Assembly (NCBI GenBank): GCA_047967505.1
Contig: CM106539.1
Source of the DNA: Dipteris shenzhenensis
Lineage: Eukaryota; Polypodiophyta; Polypodiopsida; Gleicheniales
DNA length: 64,000 bases
Strand: one strand, 5' to 3'
Shown: piece after piece, positions 49,301 to 57,413 of the stretch
How positions within the stretch are numbered: position 1 is the stretch's first letter
Layout: every line of letters begins with the position of its first letter
Made by a program: the position numbers and the translations under genes
Notes under the pieces: generated by a model
Database searches by the model: none
What the model was told of the DNA's origin: nothing
What the model saw: only the letters and a program-made list of their open reading frames with translations

Positions 49301-52300
49301 GTGGTAGCTAATTGAGGGTGGCATGGTGGAGCTTTTTCATTATCCAACAAAGGAGAATGTAGATGATCTTCTTACTCAAGTACTTTCTTGGAAGCAATTG
49401 GAGTATCTACTTCAGCTTGTGGCTAGTGGTCCACAGCCAAGGACTGAGAGGGGTGTTGAAGTAGGGCAACGTGTTCTATGAGCCCCGTTAAGGAACATTA
49501 AGGCCTATGAACCTTGGTAGGCTCCACTCTAATCCTATCAAATGTGCAATGTGACAAATATAGGCCACGTCTCTGACTATGAATTAATTCCTCATCCTCG
49601 CTCTATATCATAGAGAAAATCAGCATGCCCAAAGAGCATGGCTTGGCGTACATATGAGCCCCAGGTGGTCTTACGATTGGCACTTTGTTGAATCTTCTCG
49701 TGAGTATATTGACTGCAAATATAACCATTAGATGTATCAAGCTCCTAAGCCAAGCCATCAATCTGTAGGAGATGATTGACTCAGATTGTGGTGGAGATGT
49801 CGATTCATGACAATCTACCAGGTGGCTGTCTAACTTAGATAGTTGTTTGCAAATTTGCGATGGGCGCACACAGAATGATTCTTTATTGATTCCATGTGAT
49901 GGCGATAGTTGCATCGTTGGTAAGCATACAATCTAGTGTGATAGCGAAAGTTGCATCGTTGGTTGCATACAACCTAATGCTCCACGATTGCACAAAGCAT
50001 ATTGAGGTGGTAGCTAATTGAGGGTGGCATGGTGGAGCTTTTTCATTATCCAACAAAAGAGAATGTAGATGATCTTCTTACTCAAGTACTTTTTTGGAAG
50101 CAATTGGAGTATCTACTTCAGCTTGTGGCTATCGGCCCACAGCCAAGGACTGAGAGGGGTGTTGAAGTAGGGCAACCTGTGCTATGAGCCCCGTTAAGGA
50201 ACATTAAGGCCTATGAACCTTGGTAGGCTCCACTCTAATCCTATCAAATGTGCAATGTGACAAATATAGGCCACCTCTCTGACTATGAATTAATTCCTCA
50301 TCCTCGCTCTTGCTATGAATTAGGATATCATAGAGAAAATCAGCATGCCCAAAGAGCATGGCTTGGCGTACATATGAGCCCCAGGTGGTCTTATGAGTGG
50401 CACTTTGTTGAATCTTGTCGTGAGTATATTGACTGCAAATATAACCCTTAGATGTATCAAGCTCCTAAGCCAAGCCATCAATCTGTAGGATTGAAAATTG
50501 ATGGCTTTATTTTGCCTGTGGTACTTAACTCACAGGTAAAGCACCATCATTGTTGATCACAAGTCTATGAAATAAAGTTATTTCTGAGAAACTTCTTTGG
50601 GACAACTCAATATATTCGTCAATTTCCTTACTCAGCAAACAGCATGAGCATTAGCAAACACATTGGTTAAGGTTTTAACCACTATGAGTCGACTTTGTTG
50701 AGTCGATGCTCTTTTGGGTTGTCAAATACCTTGCTGCAGGTCATCCTTTTACTGTCGGCCTTTCCACCACATTTGGGCATTTTTAGCTCGTAGAAGATCT
50801 CTGCCAATATAAAAAATAGTGGGGCAGCAGGTGTAAGTCGACTGCTCTTTTGGTTTGTCAAATACCTTACTACAGGTTGTCCCTTTTATTTTGGTCTTCG
50901 GGCATTTCCAGTTCATGGTAGACCTTGAGTTTGGAGCAGCCAGTTGAAAAAATAGTGGGACAGTTGGATGAGGACTTAGATACATTATTACATCACTAAG
51001 ATGAATGTAGTAAGGGATCAACACTCTACAATTGGTCAACAATAGCCAGGCTATTGCTTGTCATGCTCCCCAAGAGCTACAAAGGTTTCATAACAACCAT
51101 GATTATAGTGTCAACGGTCGGCACCGATTACATTTGAAGAGCTACAGAAAGAAGCTCGGGAGAGGAAGTTTGACGGATCCAATGACAATGCCTTTCTCAT
51201 GTAGGGAAAAACCAAGGGTAAGTCCCAATCCAATGGAGACTCCAAAGAAGACAAGTCAGGAGATTCAAAGAAAAAGAGTACCTAAAGAAGAAGGCGGATC
51301 ATAAAAAGAAAGAAGATGACAAGTCGAGGGAAGGACCAAATTAGAAGCTGCCAATGTCATCACAGAGAAGTGCTCACGACTGAGAAGTGCTCATCACTTG
51401 CAATGACTAAAAGAGGAGATGATTGGCATGCCGACAACGAAGCCTCAAAGCGCATATCAAAGACAAAGCAAAGGTTCAAGAACTTGGCTGGTGTTGTGCT
51501 GGATCATCTGTTACTGCCGGGGACTATCGAAGCTGCCCAACCAAAGGCATTGGGAGCTTCCATTCACAACAACTACGGGTGAAGATAAAATGAATCCATT
51601 TCACCTTGCTGATGCAGCAATCTCCTTAAAATTGCTTCAAGGATACGGATTATTGTTTACCTCACATGAAAAAAATGTCCCAAATTGGCTTTTATACATA
51701 GTGCACTTGCAAAAATAATTTATCTATCAACCAGCAATAATCTACTTGCATCAAACGAATCATTTACCACCTAAATATAATTCATGTCCACAAGCAAAAT
51801 TATAGCTTTATATTTTGTGGCAGGTTATAGTTGAGCCACAGAATGGAAACGAAGTGCAGCAAGTTGTGGGCAACAAATGAAGGAACATGCAAAAGACTCT
51901 TGTAATCGTCCCGCTGGTTTTCAACCTTCCTGCTGGTGCAATCTTACGACAGCTCATAAATTACAGCAAAAACACTCTGAAATGCTCTCCCTCTCTCTAC
52001 AGATACACTAGGGCCGAGGACAATTGTCGGGCTGGACCCCCCCGAAGACAGAGTCACACTTAATAATTTGACACGAATCGCGACACTTCAAGTCTGTGGT
52101 CATCGCTGGTTCTGATACCATGAAGGAACTTGCAGAAGACACCACTTGTCTAAAGGAGGGCACCGGGTACAAGGTGTCCTACACCCTTACCCCATAGCAG
52201 TTCCAAGCCCTCTCCCACTCCCAAAAAGGGCTGGCGGGATATGGGAGAGGAGTCTGAAGTCCTACTTATGTCCAAGGCTCACAGTATCCCAACATTGCTT

Positions 52301-55300
52301 ATGGAATTAGCAAGCCACAAATCCACGTGCCACAAGGAGACGTTTCAGTCCTTTGTCATCCAAGCCACAAGGGGGTACACCAAGGTGGCTAGCCCATATT
52401 CAAGAATAGAAACAGTGACGGGCAACTGCTACAAGGGCTACTCCAACAGTAACATGCCGGGCTGTGGAGCTGCAAATCAGCCAGCCAATGCTGCTGCAAA
52501 TGGCGGCGAATAGCAGCTCCAAATGGGGGCGAACTTGTGACAATCTTGCTTGTTTACAATCACCAATTCCAGCAGTTCAGCAATCTTCCACATGTCTCAG
52601 CGAAGTCTTATCATTTCGATGCTTATGATCTCTCCTTACTATTTTGCTCCAGAGATTAGGCAGACTTTGGGGAGGTGAGACAGGCAACCTAGGAATTTCA
52701 GGAATCCATTGACTTTGTGCGACGATCAGAGGTTAGTTTTCTATAGAGGCAGAGGTGAGCAGGATGGGATCGATTGGCTGGAAAGGTGCCTCTGCAACCA
52801 TGGCAGGGCAGCAGCAGGAACCACTCTATACTCAATTCAATCTTGAGCTGGATCAATCGATCTCGATCTCAAGCACTGTGCTGTAGAAAGCCTTTGTTTC
52901 CATGCTTGTTCCATCTTCCCACTTCCTTCCTTTTTCCCCAAGCGGCGAGGTTTTTCACCTATCCACTCTTGTTGTGTTTTACACCTTTTTTATTTTGTTT
53001 GGAATCACAATAAAAGGTCTCATTCTTTGTCAAAGCATGCTCTAAAATAAGGATAGCCACTTGCAGCAGAGAGATGGACTGTTTGTTTTAATGGTTAATT
53101 GAAAAGGTACATTTTCAAAAGAACTTTGTCTCATTAGACTCTGCACCCCATCACTTAGTAATGAATCAATTGTCCAAAAGATTGGTTTTTGGATTTTTTA
53201 TTATGAAGAGAAGAGCCTCATAAGTTGAGGACTCATCAGTTCGCCCAGCTCGTTTGCAGGGACTGGTTTGACTGGTTTCTTAGTTCTGATTTAAGTTCAG
53301 GTGTGGCCAACAGTAGGCCATGTTCAAATCTCTCTAAACATATCTTGGAAATATCTCCAAGCAGTGCCTCATGTAGATGGCTTCCCAAGTATTCGTTGTA
53401 TGAGAAATATACAAGAAAAACTTCCTAGAAGAGTCCAGTTGGACCAATGCACTGCCTTGCTCTCTCGTAATATCTTTCATACTCGCTCATTGCATAACTT
53501 AGTACCATGATGCCTATCAAGTAGGGAAGCAATCTGTATGCTGATCGTATTCTTTTGTATTGTAGATATTCATATAAGCGAGCCACTGTCCCAAAAGTCT
53601 TACTCTTAAGCTTTCGAGTAACAAGATTGAAATATGAAAGGAAGGAAAGTAACATTTTACCATAATGGCTTATACACTTTGTTTACCATGCTTAAATAAC
53701 AATTTATATATTGCCTCCTTTCCAAGATCGTATGGAAACATACAATGGTAATGCATTTTTTATCTGGATGAATGCAGATTATCACACAAGTCCTCCCGCC
53801 CTCAGAAAGATACACTCTCTTGAAAGTTCTTATTATGAATTGCAAGCATCCATCAATGGTGGGTTCGTAAACATGCTTTGTGTGCACCATGAGCAGATCT
53901 GGATATTATTTGTGAACCTTATATAATTTGGTATTTCATGAAATATTCTTTGGCTTTTTAATGTTGTATGTAACATTGGTTGCATCTAAGTAGATGGATG
54001 TCAAGCAACGACATATGCACGTGCGCTTATGTGTATGCCAGGCACCCATGTATGGACATGCACATGAAATTCAACAACAGATGGAGAACATTGCAAATGA
54101 TTAAAAGTGAAAAGTGAAATTTTGAGAGATGTACATGTTCAAACGGAGAAAATCGAGATTAATGAGCAAGGCTAGTGCTTTGAGCTTTCTCCAATTGTAG
54201 GAAAGCGAAACCATAATCTAAATGCATAACATGATGGTAAGTGGCTTATGTGCCATTTTATCCATAAAAAGTGCTATGGATAAAGTAAAAGCTCGTTGCC
54301 AAAGCTAGACATCAGGACAGGCATATATCTTTAGATCTCAAGACTATGAGAAAAACACATGTGAATGTGCCTATATCTTATGTTCAGTCCCTTCTCTGGG
54401 CAAACCAACACTCCTTTGTGGGCTATGCCATGTACCTCATGAGAATACATGAAGCACACACATGGATCATAGAATGTTCATGCTGGGGTTACATTGCAAA
54501 TAATAATTAAGTCCATGGTAGGGTTGAGCATTCCATTGGGTATCAAAATCCACAGTGTTGGATCTCTATATGCAAGCTGAAAATAGTTCTACGATTGGCT
54601 ACACCCAAGCAAACGCGAGAATAGCCCGAGCTTGTCGCATTGATGGATCACCCAAATCCATCACAAAAGATAATTGGAGATTTGAATCCTTGTGTCATGA
54701 AGAAATAATCACACCAACAATTGCAACCAAGCGATTAACAACTAGAATTGAACTAGAGTTGCTATAAGACAATACAACTTTTGGGAAGCAATTTGGGACA
54801 AGAATCCTCTCCAAAACTAAGTGCTCCTCTTGCTGAAGGCTATTGAATCCTAGGTGGGGATAAGTATTGCAAAAGAGACAATTGGCCAAGCAAATTGCCT
54901 TATTGTTACCCAACCAGCACAAAACAAGGTACATTTTAGTCACCATGGACTATGCCACCAAATGGCACGTGCACCAGATTGTGACCTCAATGCTCCTAGA
55001 TCCTAGACTTCATCAAATGACTCACATAAACAATGTTATGGATAAGTGTATGGGTCCACCACATGAGAAGCATGAGCAAATTGTTCGGAGTTGAGCATAC
55101 AATTAATATTTCTAGGGAATTGGATGCCTCTGGTTAGTCCTTCCCGCCCTTCCTCACCATTTCTTTTCCTTTATATCAAAGGGAAAAAACAGTGGAGGTA
55201 CGAGACCATAAATCATGGAACATCATTGCACGAACTTTATGTACATTTCTAGCCTGATCTCTACTAAAATCATGATTTGAACTACATTGATATGACCATC

Positions 55301-56718
55301 ATGAGCATCAGAAAAAACCACCGTGATATATATATTGCAAGAGCTAATTTTCAACCCACAAAACTTGCAAGTAGGACTTTCCATGAACACCTTATAGTGG
55401 CCTATTTTTGTTCGATGTGTAACTATCCTGTTGTAGGTTTTGGAGTTATGCTGTTATGCAGTTGTAGCTCAGCAACCTATAACCTACTGTATTTAGAGAA
55501 GTCAAAAGGTGTCATATAGCGTGATTTCCAAATTCCCCCATATAAACTTCTTGTCTTAAAAGTTTGTTAACCAAGGGCCTGTCTTTAATCAACGATTGTT
55601 AAAAGAGAATTTAGTATATCACTCTTTATAAAGCCAGGAATTTGGCCCTTGGTTTGAAAGCAAGCCTGTGTTTCTTTCTACAGCATGCTTGGAATTCTTA
55701 CTGTCTTAACTTCCAGTCCTTTAGCGGAAGGGATCGTAATTAAAGGAGTGCTTTTTTTAAAACATGTTTTTGATAGCTTTTGTGGTTTTGATAGGGTATG
55801 AAAGCTAAAACATGCTGGTAGGGCTGGGTTTTCTGCTTTATGCTAGTTCTAAATGTTCACAGAGAACTTGCTTTTCCTTCTGTCGACAAGTGAGAGTGAT
55901 TTACATTGTCACTAGGGTTGCTTCTTTTTAGGTCTCTCTTCTGTTTGGTATAGTTAAAGAGGAGGCTGGTAAGGCTATAAATTCAAGGAAAGAAGCTGCC
56001 TTGGAAGCTGGAGGAAGTGGAAACGATCCCAGTTCACAGTCGGCTTTTGCAAGTCCGGAAGTAATTGAGCTCATTGAATATGTTCTTCGACCTCCTGCTG
56101 GGGGGCCTCCTGACCTTCCAGACCAGATCGATGCGGTACTGTTCTTACCTTAGCCTGCCCTCGTGTTTCTTGGGATTTCATGCATCAATGATCCAATTTT
56201 TCTGAGCATGCTTTAATGCACCTTCTCCTAAAGTAGGTTTTTCTGGGATCACCATTCCTTCATCTTCTGCAGATTGTAGCTGTACTCAACTGTTATCGCT
56301 TTCTTTTAATCAGAGAAACCACAGGTACTTATATATTACTCAGGTGAACGTAATTTCCACTGCATTGTTATATGCTTTTGGGACCATCTCCATCTCAGTT
56401 ATCTAGGAAAGAAAGCAATGGGATGCAGAAGATGCATTTTTCATAAATTTCCAGTAACAGCTGTTTTCAATATAACCTGTGTCTTTGGTTACAGGAAAAA
56501 CCAACTACACCGGAGTTTCATTTAAATCAAAGCTCCAAGAAGCATACTCCAACTGGTTTTTGCCTCTCCGAGCTGTAGTTGAAGGCCTAAGGCAAAATTT
56601 AAGTGGTGATGATTCTGAATCAAAATTGTACATGCTGCTTTCTTTGGCTAACTTGGAAGGCGTCCTCTATCGTTGTATTGAGCTTGTTGAAGAAGCCATG
56701 AGGCAGTACTCGACCTAA
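28037..56718 (+). CDS. ALF4: ALF4-like protein (Glomulin/YBP family), 13 exons
   Basis: Exons: 28,037-28,219; 28,299-28,448; 28,529-28,598; 28,693-28,859; 33,083-33,142; 33,243-33,396; 33,472-33,585; 33,714-33,997; 40,683-40,758; 53,416-53,501; 55,932-56,135; 56,273-56,324; 56,495-56,718. They sum to 1,824 nt (607 residues plus stop) with continuous phase and GT-AG borders; Arabidopsis ALF4 is about 626 residues. The C-terminal signature is clear: [31 protein letters not shown] and [10 protein letters not shown]. In Arabidopsis, ALF4 is a nuclear protein needed for pericycle divisions that start lateral roots; it binds RBX1 and inhibits SCF ubiquitin ligases, affecting auxin and gibberellin signalling. 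No disabling change was seen. Several donors are weak (GTCCGA, GTTCAG, GTACCA), so borders of exons 5, 7, 8 and 10 are less sure. Confidence 0.88.
29203..29546 (-). other. Unidentified minus-strand open frames in ALF4 intron 4
   Basis: Two overlapping frames (29,364-29,546 and 29,203-29,397) look like one coding stretch with a slip near 29,390. The first has [19 protein letters not shown]. The second has [20 protein letters not shown] and an acidic [10 protein letters not shown]. Composition is protein-like (Trp, Cys, acidic clusters) rather than random. I recognise no family. It is antisense to ALF4 and upstream of the LTR element at 30,066, perhaps as old transposon or captured gene sequence. 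Confidence 0.3.
30174..30185 (+). other. Primer-binding site (initiator Met tRNA type)
   Basis: TGGTATCAGAGC directly follows the LTR end TTTTGTCA. Confidence 0.85.
30884..31345 (-). pseudogene. Captured BRI1-type LRR receptor-kinase fragment
   Basis: The minus strand encodes four to five leucine-rich repeats of the 24-residue plant type. [15 protein letters not shown] comes first. After a slip come GEIPPNLC, then [36 protein letters not shown], then after another slip a repeat with [20 protein letters not shown] and [16 protein letters not shown]. The phrase [13 protein letters not shown] followed by QSG is typical of the last repeats of the BRI1/BRL brassinosteroid-receptor family. No island domain, membrane segment or kinase follows; a stop occurs at 30,884-30,886. 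At least two frameshifts and a stop make it a pseudogene. It lies inside the LTR element, antisense to it. Confidence 0.8.
32021..32163 (+). repeat. Three purine-tract repeats before the 3' LTR
   Basis: GGGGAGG recurs in similar settings at 32,030-32,036 (CACTCAGGGGAGGTATTGA), 32,091-32,097 (CACTAAGGGGAGGAGATGG) and 32,157-32,163 (CACCAAGGGGAGGTGTTGA). Each is preceded by CCACCT..GTAG-like sequence. Only the last adjoins the LTR. Confidence 0.75.
33083..33997 (+). CDS. ALF4: ALF4 exons 5-8
   Basis: Exon 5 (60 nt) reads [20 protein letters not shown]. Exon 6 carries [18 protein letters not shown], the conserved PxCGxxYxxLxTG block. Exon 7 reads [16 protein letters not shown] and exon 8 [14 protein letters not shown], then [16 protein letters not shown], matching the family region around WELKxHxIxFLL. 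I chose acceptors ending CAGAG for exons 7 and 8, because only these keep phase and an open frame. A CAG acceptor two bases earlier exists at both and would break the frame. Confidence 0.82.
34457..35665 (+). repeat. 5' LTR-like direct repeat in ALF4 intron 8
   Basis: It matches 38,241-39,370 in the same orientation over long stretches, e.g. AAAGAAAAGGGTCTGAGAGA, ACCAGTATGGAGTCATTAT, GGGCAGGCCTTATATGCCCT and AGTTTGGGCTGCACATACAG. A promoter-like CCTATATAAAGACC lies at about 35,169. The start TGGGATTATCA is shared. The similarity fades after about 35,330, so the end is approximate. Confidence 0.7.
35960..36620 (-). pseudogene. LINE ORF1-like fragment
   Basis: The minus strand reads a coiled-coil-like N-terminal part ([17 protein letters not shown], later [20 protein letters not shown]), then [29 protein letters not shown], then [20 protein letters not shown] and VWIAEELT. 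After a stop comes [19 protein letters not shown] with WAAYREG. A coiled coil, an RRM-like middle and a basic C-terminal KAxxLAKxRAAR region is the pattern of L1-type ORF1 proteins. Two frames are needed. No ORF2 accompanies it, and it is antisense to both the LTR pair and ALF4. Confidence 0.5.
36970..37600 (+). repeat. Compound GA microsatellite/minisatellite
   Basis: Six copies of a 36-bp core begin at 37,122, 37,201, 37,268, 37,331, 37,396 and 37,509, joined by (GA)n runs of variable length. Each core centres on AGTCTTCGGAAGACT, or a one-base variant, and ends GATGGGTCTATGA. The last two are followed by the same ~55-bp extension (GACTGTGAAAATCTTGATAC..). A further GA run lies at 37,722-37,751. 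Confidence 0.92.
38241..39370 (+). repeat. 3' LTR-like direct repeat in ALF4 intron 8
   Basis: The partner of 34,457-35,665. A purine run GAGAGGGG at 38,232-38,239 lies just before its start, where a polypurine tract is expected. It has CCTATATTAAGGCCC where the other copy has its TATA box. The end is approximate. Confidence 0.7.
39371..40682. other. Rest of ALF4 intron 8, no gene
   Basis: A GA-rich patch (39,530-39,595) and a perfect 28-bp tandem duplication (40,233-40,288) are the only features. The sequence is otherwise unique-looking intron. Confidence 0.6.
40233..40288 (+). repeat. Perfect 28-bp tandem duplication
   Basis: Two identical adjacent copies beginning AGTGCATTGACCCATTC. Confidence 0.95.
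40683..40758 (+). CDS. ALF4: ALF4 exon 9
   Basis: A 76-nt exon after acceptor AAGTAG and before donor GTAAAA. It reads [19 protein letters not shown] and continues the exon 8 ending GSLLQ. It matches the family segment LQAIQxVIMYAPDxxxRKxAF in register. The phase (0 in, 1 out) fits both neighbours. It is isolated between 6.7 and 12.7 kb introns. Confidence 0.85.
40759..41674. other. ALF4 intron 9, first part, no gene
   Basis: AT-rich sequence with a short (AAAT)n run at 40,916-40,933. No coding motif or repeat end recognised before the Copia LTR. Confidence 0.5.
41675..42484 (+). mobile_element. Copia 5' LTR and gag start
   Basis: The LTR spans 41,675-42,243, beginning TGTTGAAATAGGG, with CCTATATAGACC as promoter box. 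TGGTACTCAAAGCCC after it (42,244-42,258) is a degenerate Met-tRNA primer site. ATG 42,371 opens gag: [18 protein letters not shown], then [12 protein letters not shown], the usual Copia gag entry, ending at TGA 42,482-42,484. After that the sequence changes to Gypsy pol. The LTR start closely matches 49,454 and 50,160, so this may be the 5' part of an element whose 3' end lies there. Confidence 0.75.
42575..43900 (+). pseudogene. Gypsy RT/RNase H fragment
   Basis: Broken frames read [20 protein letters not shown] and [19 protein letters not shown], the reverse-transcriptase palm end and thumb of Ty3/Gypsy. RNase H follows: [20 protein letters not shown], then [20 protein letters not shown] and [11 protein letters not shown]. 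The upstream catalytic box survives only as a truncated F-DN. Positions beyond about 43,400 have no clear integrase. It follows the truncated Copia gag, which suggests a nested insertion inside the Copia. Confidence 0.75.
43985..44040 (+). repeat. Perfect 28-bp tandem duplication
   Basis: Two identical adjacent copies beginning TGAGTCGTTTAGAAATG. Confidence 0.95.
44413..45137 (-). repeat. 3' LTR of the antisense Copia
   Basis: On the minus strand it starts TGTTAGATATC right after a purine tract and ends TTACATCA. It has a TATA-like GGCTATATAAGAGC at about 44,668-44,681. The 725-bp length suits a Copia LTR. The 3' boundary is the best TG..CA fit, not proven, as no 5' LTR is present to compare. 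Confidence 0.7.
45168..48395 (-). mobile_element. 5'-truncated Copia element, antisense in ALF4 intron 9
   Basis: Minus-strand order is gag zinc-knuckle end ([11 protein letters not shown] near 48,375), protease [13 protein letters not shown] (about 48,220), integrase (47,809-47,033) with [15 protein letters not shown] and NGVAERK, its tail [17 protein letters not shown] (47,110), then reverse transcriptase/RNase H. The last is an unbroken 506-codon frame (46,688-45,168) with [20 protein letters not shown] [11 protein letters not shown], catalytic [26 protein letters not shown] and [12 protein letters not shown]. Integrase before reverse transcriptase defines Copia. A purine tract (45,138-45,147) and a 3' LTR follow. 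Gag 5' part and 5' LTR are missing; two or three frameshifts lie between domains. It is the least decayed element here. Confidence 0.92.
48396..49067. other. Intron 9 sequence with short repeats
   Basis: A ~65-bp segment at 48,404-48,470 (GAAACTGCAC.., ATTTTTAGAGGA, CATGTTCTTGGATTCA) recurs in the same orientation at 48,938-49,001. A ~37-bp segment at about 48,646 (TAGTCTTCACAAGCAGTTGG) recurs 59 bp later. No gene. Confidence 0.6.
49068..50490 (+). repeat. Tandem duplication of a Copia 3' end
   Basis: Two nearly identical direct copies of about 707-720 bp (49,068-49,770 and 49,775-50,490). Each contains the RNase H end of Copia pol ([33 protein letters not shown] in shifting frames), then a purine tract GACTGAGAGGGG, then an LTR start TGTTGAAGTAGGGCAAC at 49,454 and 50,160. 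The main difference is a small insertion near 50,310 in the second copy. The LTR start matches the + Copia LTR at 41,675. Confidence 0.85.
50491..52105 (+). other. Transposon debris; possible Copia gag remnant
   Basis: At 50,709 and 50,842 the phrase GTCAAATACCTT and its surroundings repeat about 133 bp apart. From 51,150 a lysine/serine-rich reading ([20 protein letters not shown] in one frame) looks like the basic end of a Copia gag. No zinc knuckle is clear. From 51,840 the sequence may be the leader of the minus-strand LTR element whose primer site lies at 52,106-52,120. Confidence 0.35.
52106..52542 (-). repeat. LTR with primer-binding site, minus strand
   Basis: On the minus strand the block 52,542-52,121 starts TGTCACAAGTTCG and ends TTCCTTCA. 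It is followed at once by TGGTATCAGAACCAG (52,120-52,106), a Met-tRNA-type primer site. The 422-bp length and the TG..CA ends support an LTR. No partner LTR was found at lower coordinates. Confidence 0.75.
52543..53415. other. End of ALF4 intron 9, no gene
   Basis: A frame at 52,774-53,013 has no recognisable motif. The T-rich stretch at 52,920-53,000 and the rest look like plain intron up to the exon 10 acceptor. Confidence 0.5.
53416..53501 (+). CDS. ALF4: ALF4 exon 10
   Basis: An 86-nt exon reading [18 protein letters not shown]. It aligns without gaps to the family segment DIPxSQRxDILKALI. Phase 1 in and 0 out join exons 9 and 11 exactly. The acceptor ATACAAG has a poor pyrimidine tract. 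In-phase alternatives exist upstream at CTCCAAG (about 53,356) and ATGTAG (about 53,377) and would lengthen the protein. Donor GTACCA is weak. Confidence 0.7.
53502..55931. other. ALF4 intron 10, no gene
   Basis: AT-rich. A short reading near 54,923-54,967 ([13 protein letters not shown]) recalls the Gypsy integrase core (ATDYATKW) and is probably a worn integrase scrap. A T-rich tract with TTTTTAG leads into exon 11. Otherwise nothing is recognised. Confidence 0.45.
55932..56718 (+). CDS. ALF4: ALF4 exons 11-13 (conserved C-terminus)
   Basis: Exon 11 opens [11 protein letters not shown] and ends in [16 protein letters not shown]. Exon 12 encodes [17 protein letters not shown]. Exon 13 has [31 protein letters not shown] and [17 protein letters not shown] before TAA at 56,716-56,718. 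This is the best-conserved part of plant ALF4 and the basis for the gene name. Introns 11 and 12 are 137 and 170 bp. Confidence 0.93.
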
Positions 56719-56969
56719 CTATTTAAAAGGAATCCCTTGCAGTTTGTTATCTAAAGCATGATTCATTCCTTCAATTTTGGGCATGTTCTGCAAAAGTGTA
56801 AGGGCAAGCATTTTCTCAAGTCAGATGGCCTCGTTTTATGCTGTGTCAAAAGAGCTGTAGTTGTAACGTTACTCCATTGAAGAGTGAGAATTTTGTTCTA
56901 GAGAACTCAACGGCAACTAAGTATGGGCATTGTACATCATGCTTGTACAAATACTGCTGCAAGGTAACG
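56719..56969 (+). other. ALF4 3' untranslated region (presumed)
   Basis: The sequence after the stop is T-rich and without a further frame. No canonical AATAAA is seen, which is common in plants. An antisense LINE endonuclease fragment begins at 56,970, so the transcript probably ends before or just inside it. Confidence 0.45.
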
Positions 56970-57413
56970 TTAACCAATTCTTGCGTTAAGGTCTCCCATC
57001 ACTATGACTCGGCCCTTTTCTCTGAGTTCAGCCACATCAAGACAGTGTGCTTCAAACGCAGCCCTAGGGTCCACTCCGTGTCTACTGTAAAAGGGTGACT
57101 CATGGTGAGGTATGTAGCAACCTGCAAGAAAGACAGGGCATTTGCCAAGTTCTATTTTCAGCCACATGTATCTTTTGTATTTGTCCACTTTATGAAGGCT
57201 AACTTTTTCTGTCACGTGTTCCTTTATCATGCATGCAACACCTCCTTGCCCTCTTTTCCCCACTTGCCGTTGGTATATTGAGTGCACCACATATCCCGGT
57301 ATCTCTGGGATCGTGCATGTTTCACTTTCCCAAGTTTCTCCTAAAAGGATGATGTCTGCATCGTGAATGAAGGGGGGGGGGGGGGTGGTATCAACACATG
57401 TGAGCCATTTCAA
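56970..57413 (-). pseudogene. LINE-type endonuclease fragment, antisense to ALF4 3' flank
   Basis: A 147-residue minus-strand frame. Motifs of the EEP nuclease fold are ADIILLGETWES (catalytic Glu), KRGQGGVACMIKE, VFLAGCYIPHHESPF and VIVMGDLNARIG, where Asp and Asn of the GDxN box are kept. The frame ends at the window side of that box, so the C-terminal half and any reverse transcriptase are missing. The N-terminal PPPP comes from a pure G run on the + strand (57,369-57,382), which probably breaks the true frame. It differs clearly from the Helitron-associated endonuclease at 27,117. Confidence 0.7.

Noticed and set aside
52572-52673. Possible ALF4 exon reading [18 protein letters not shown] before a strong GTGAGA donor
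   Set aside because: It ends in the wrong phase for exon 11 and needs a gap to align. The 53,416-53,501 exon aligns without gaps and keeps phase.
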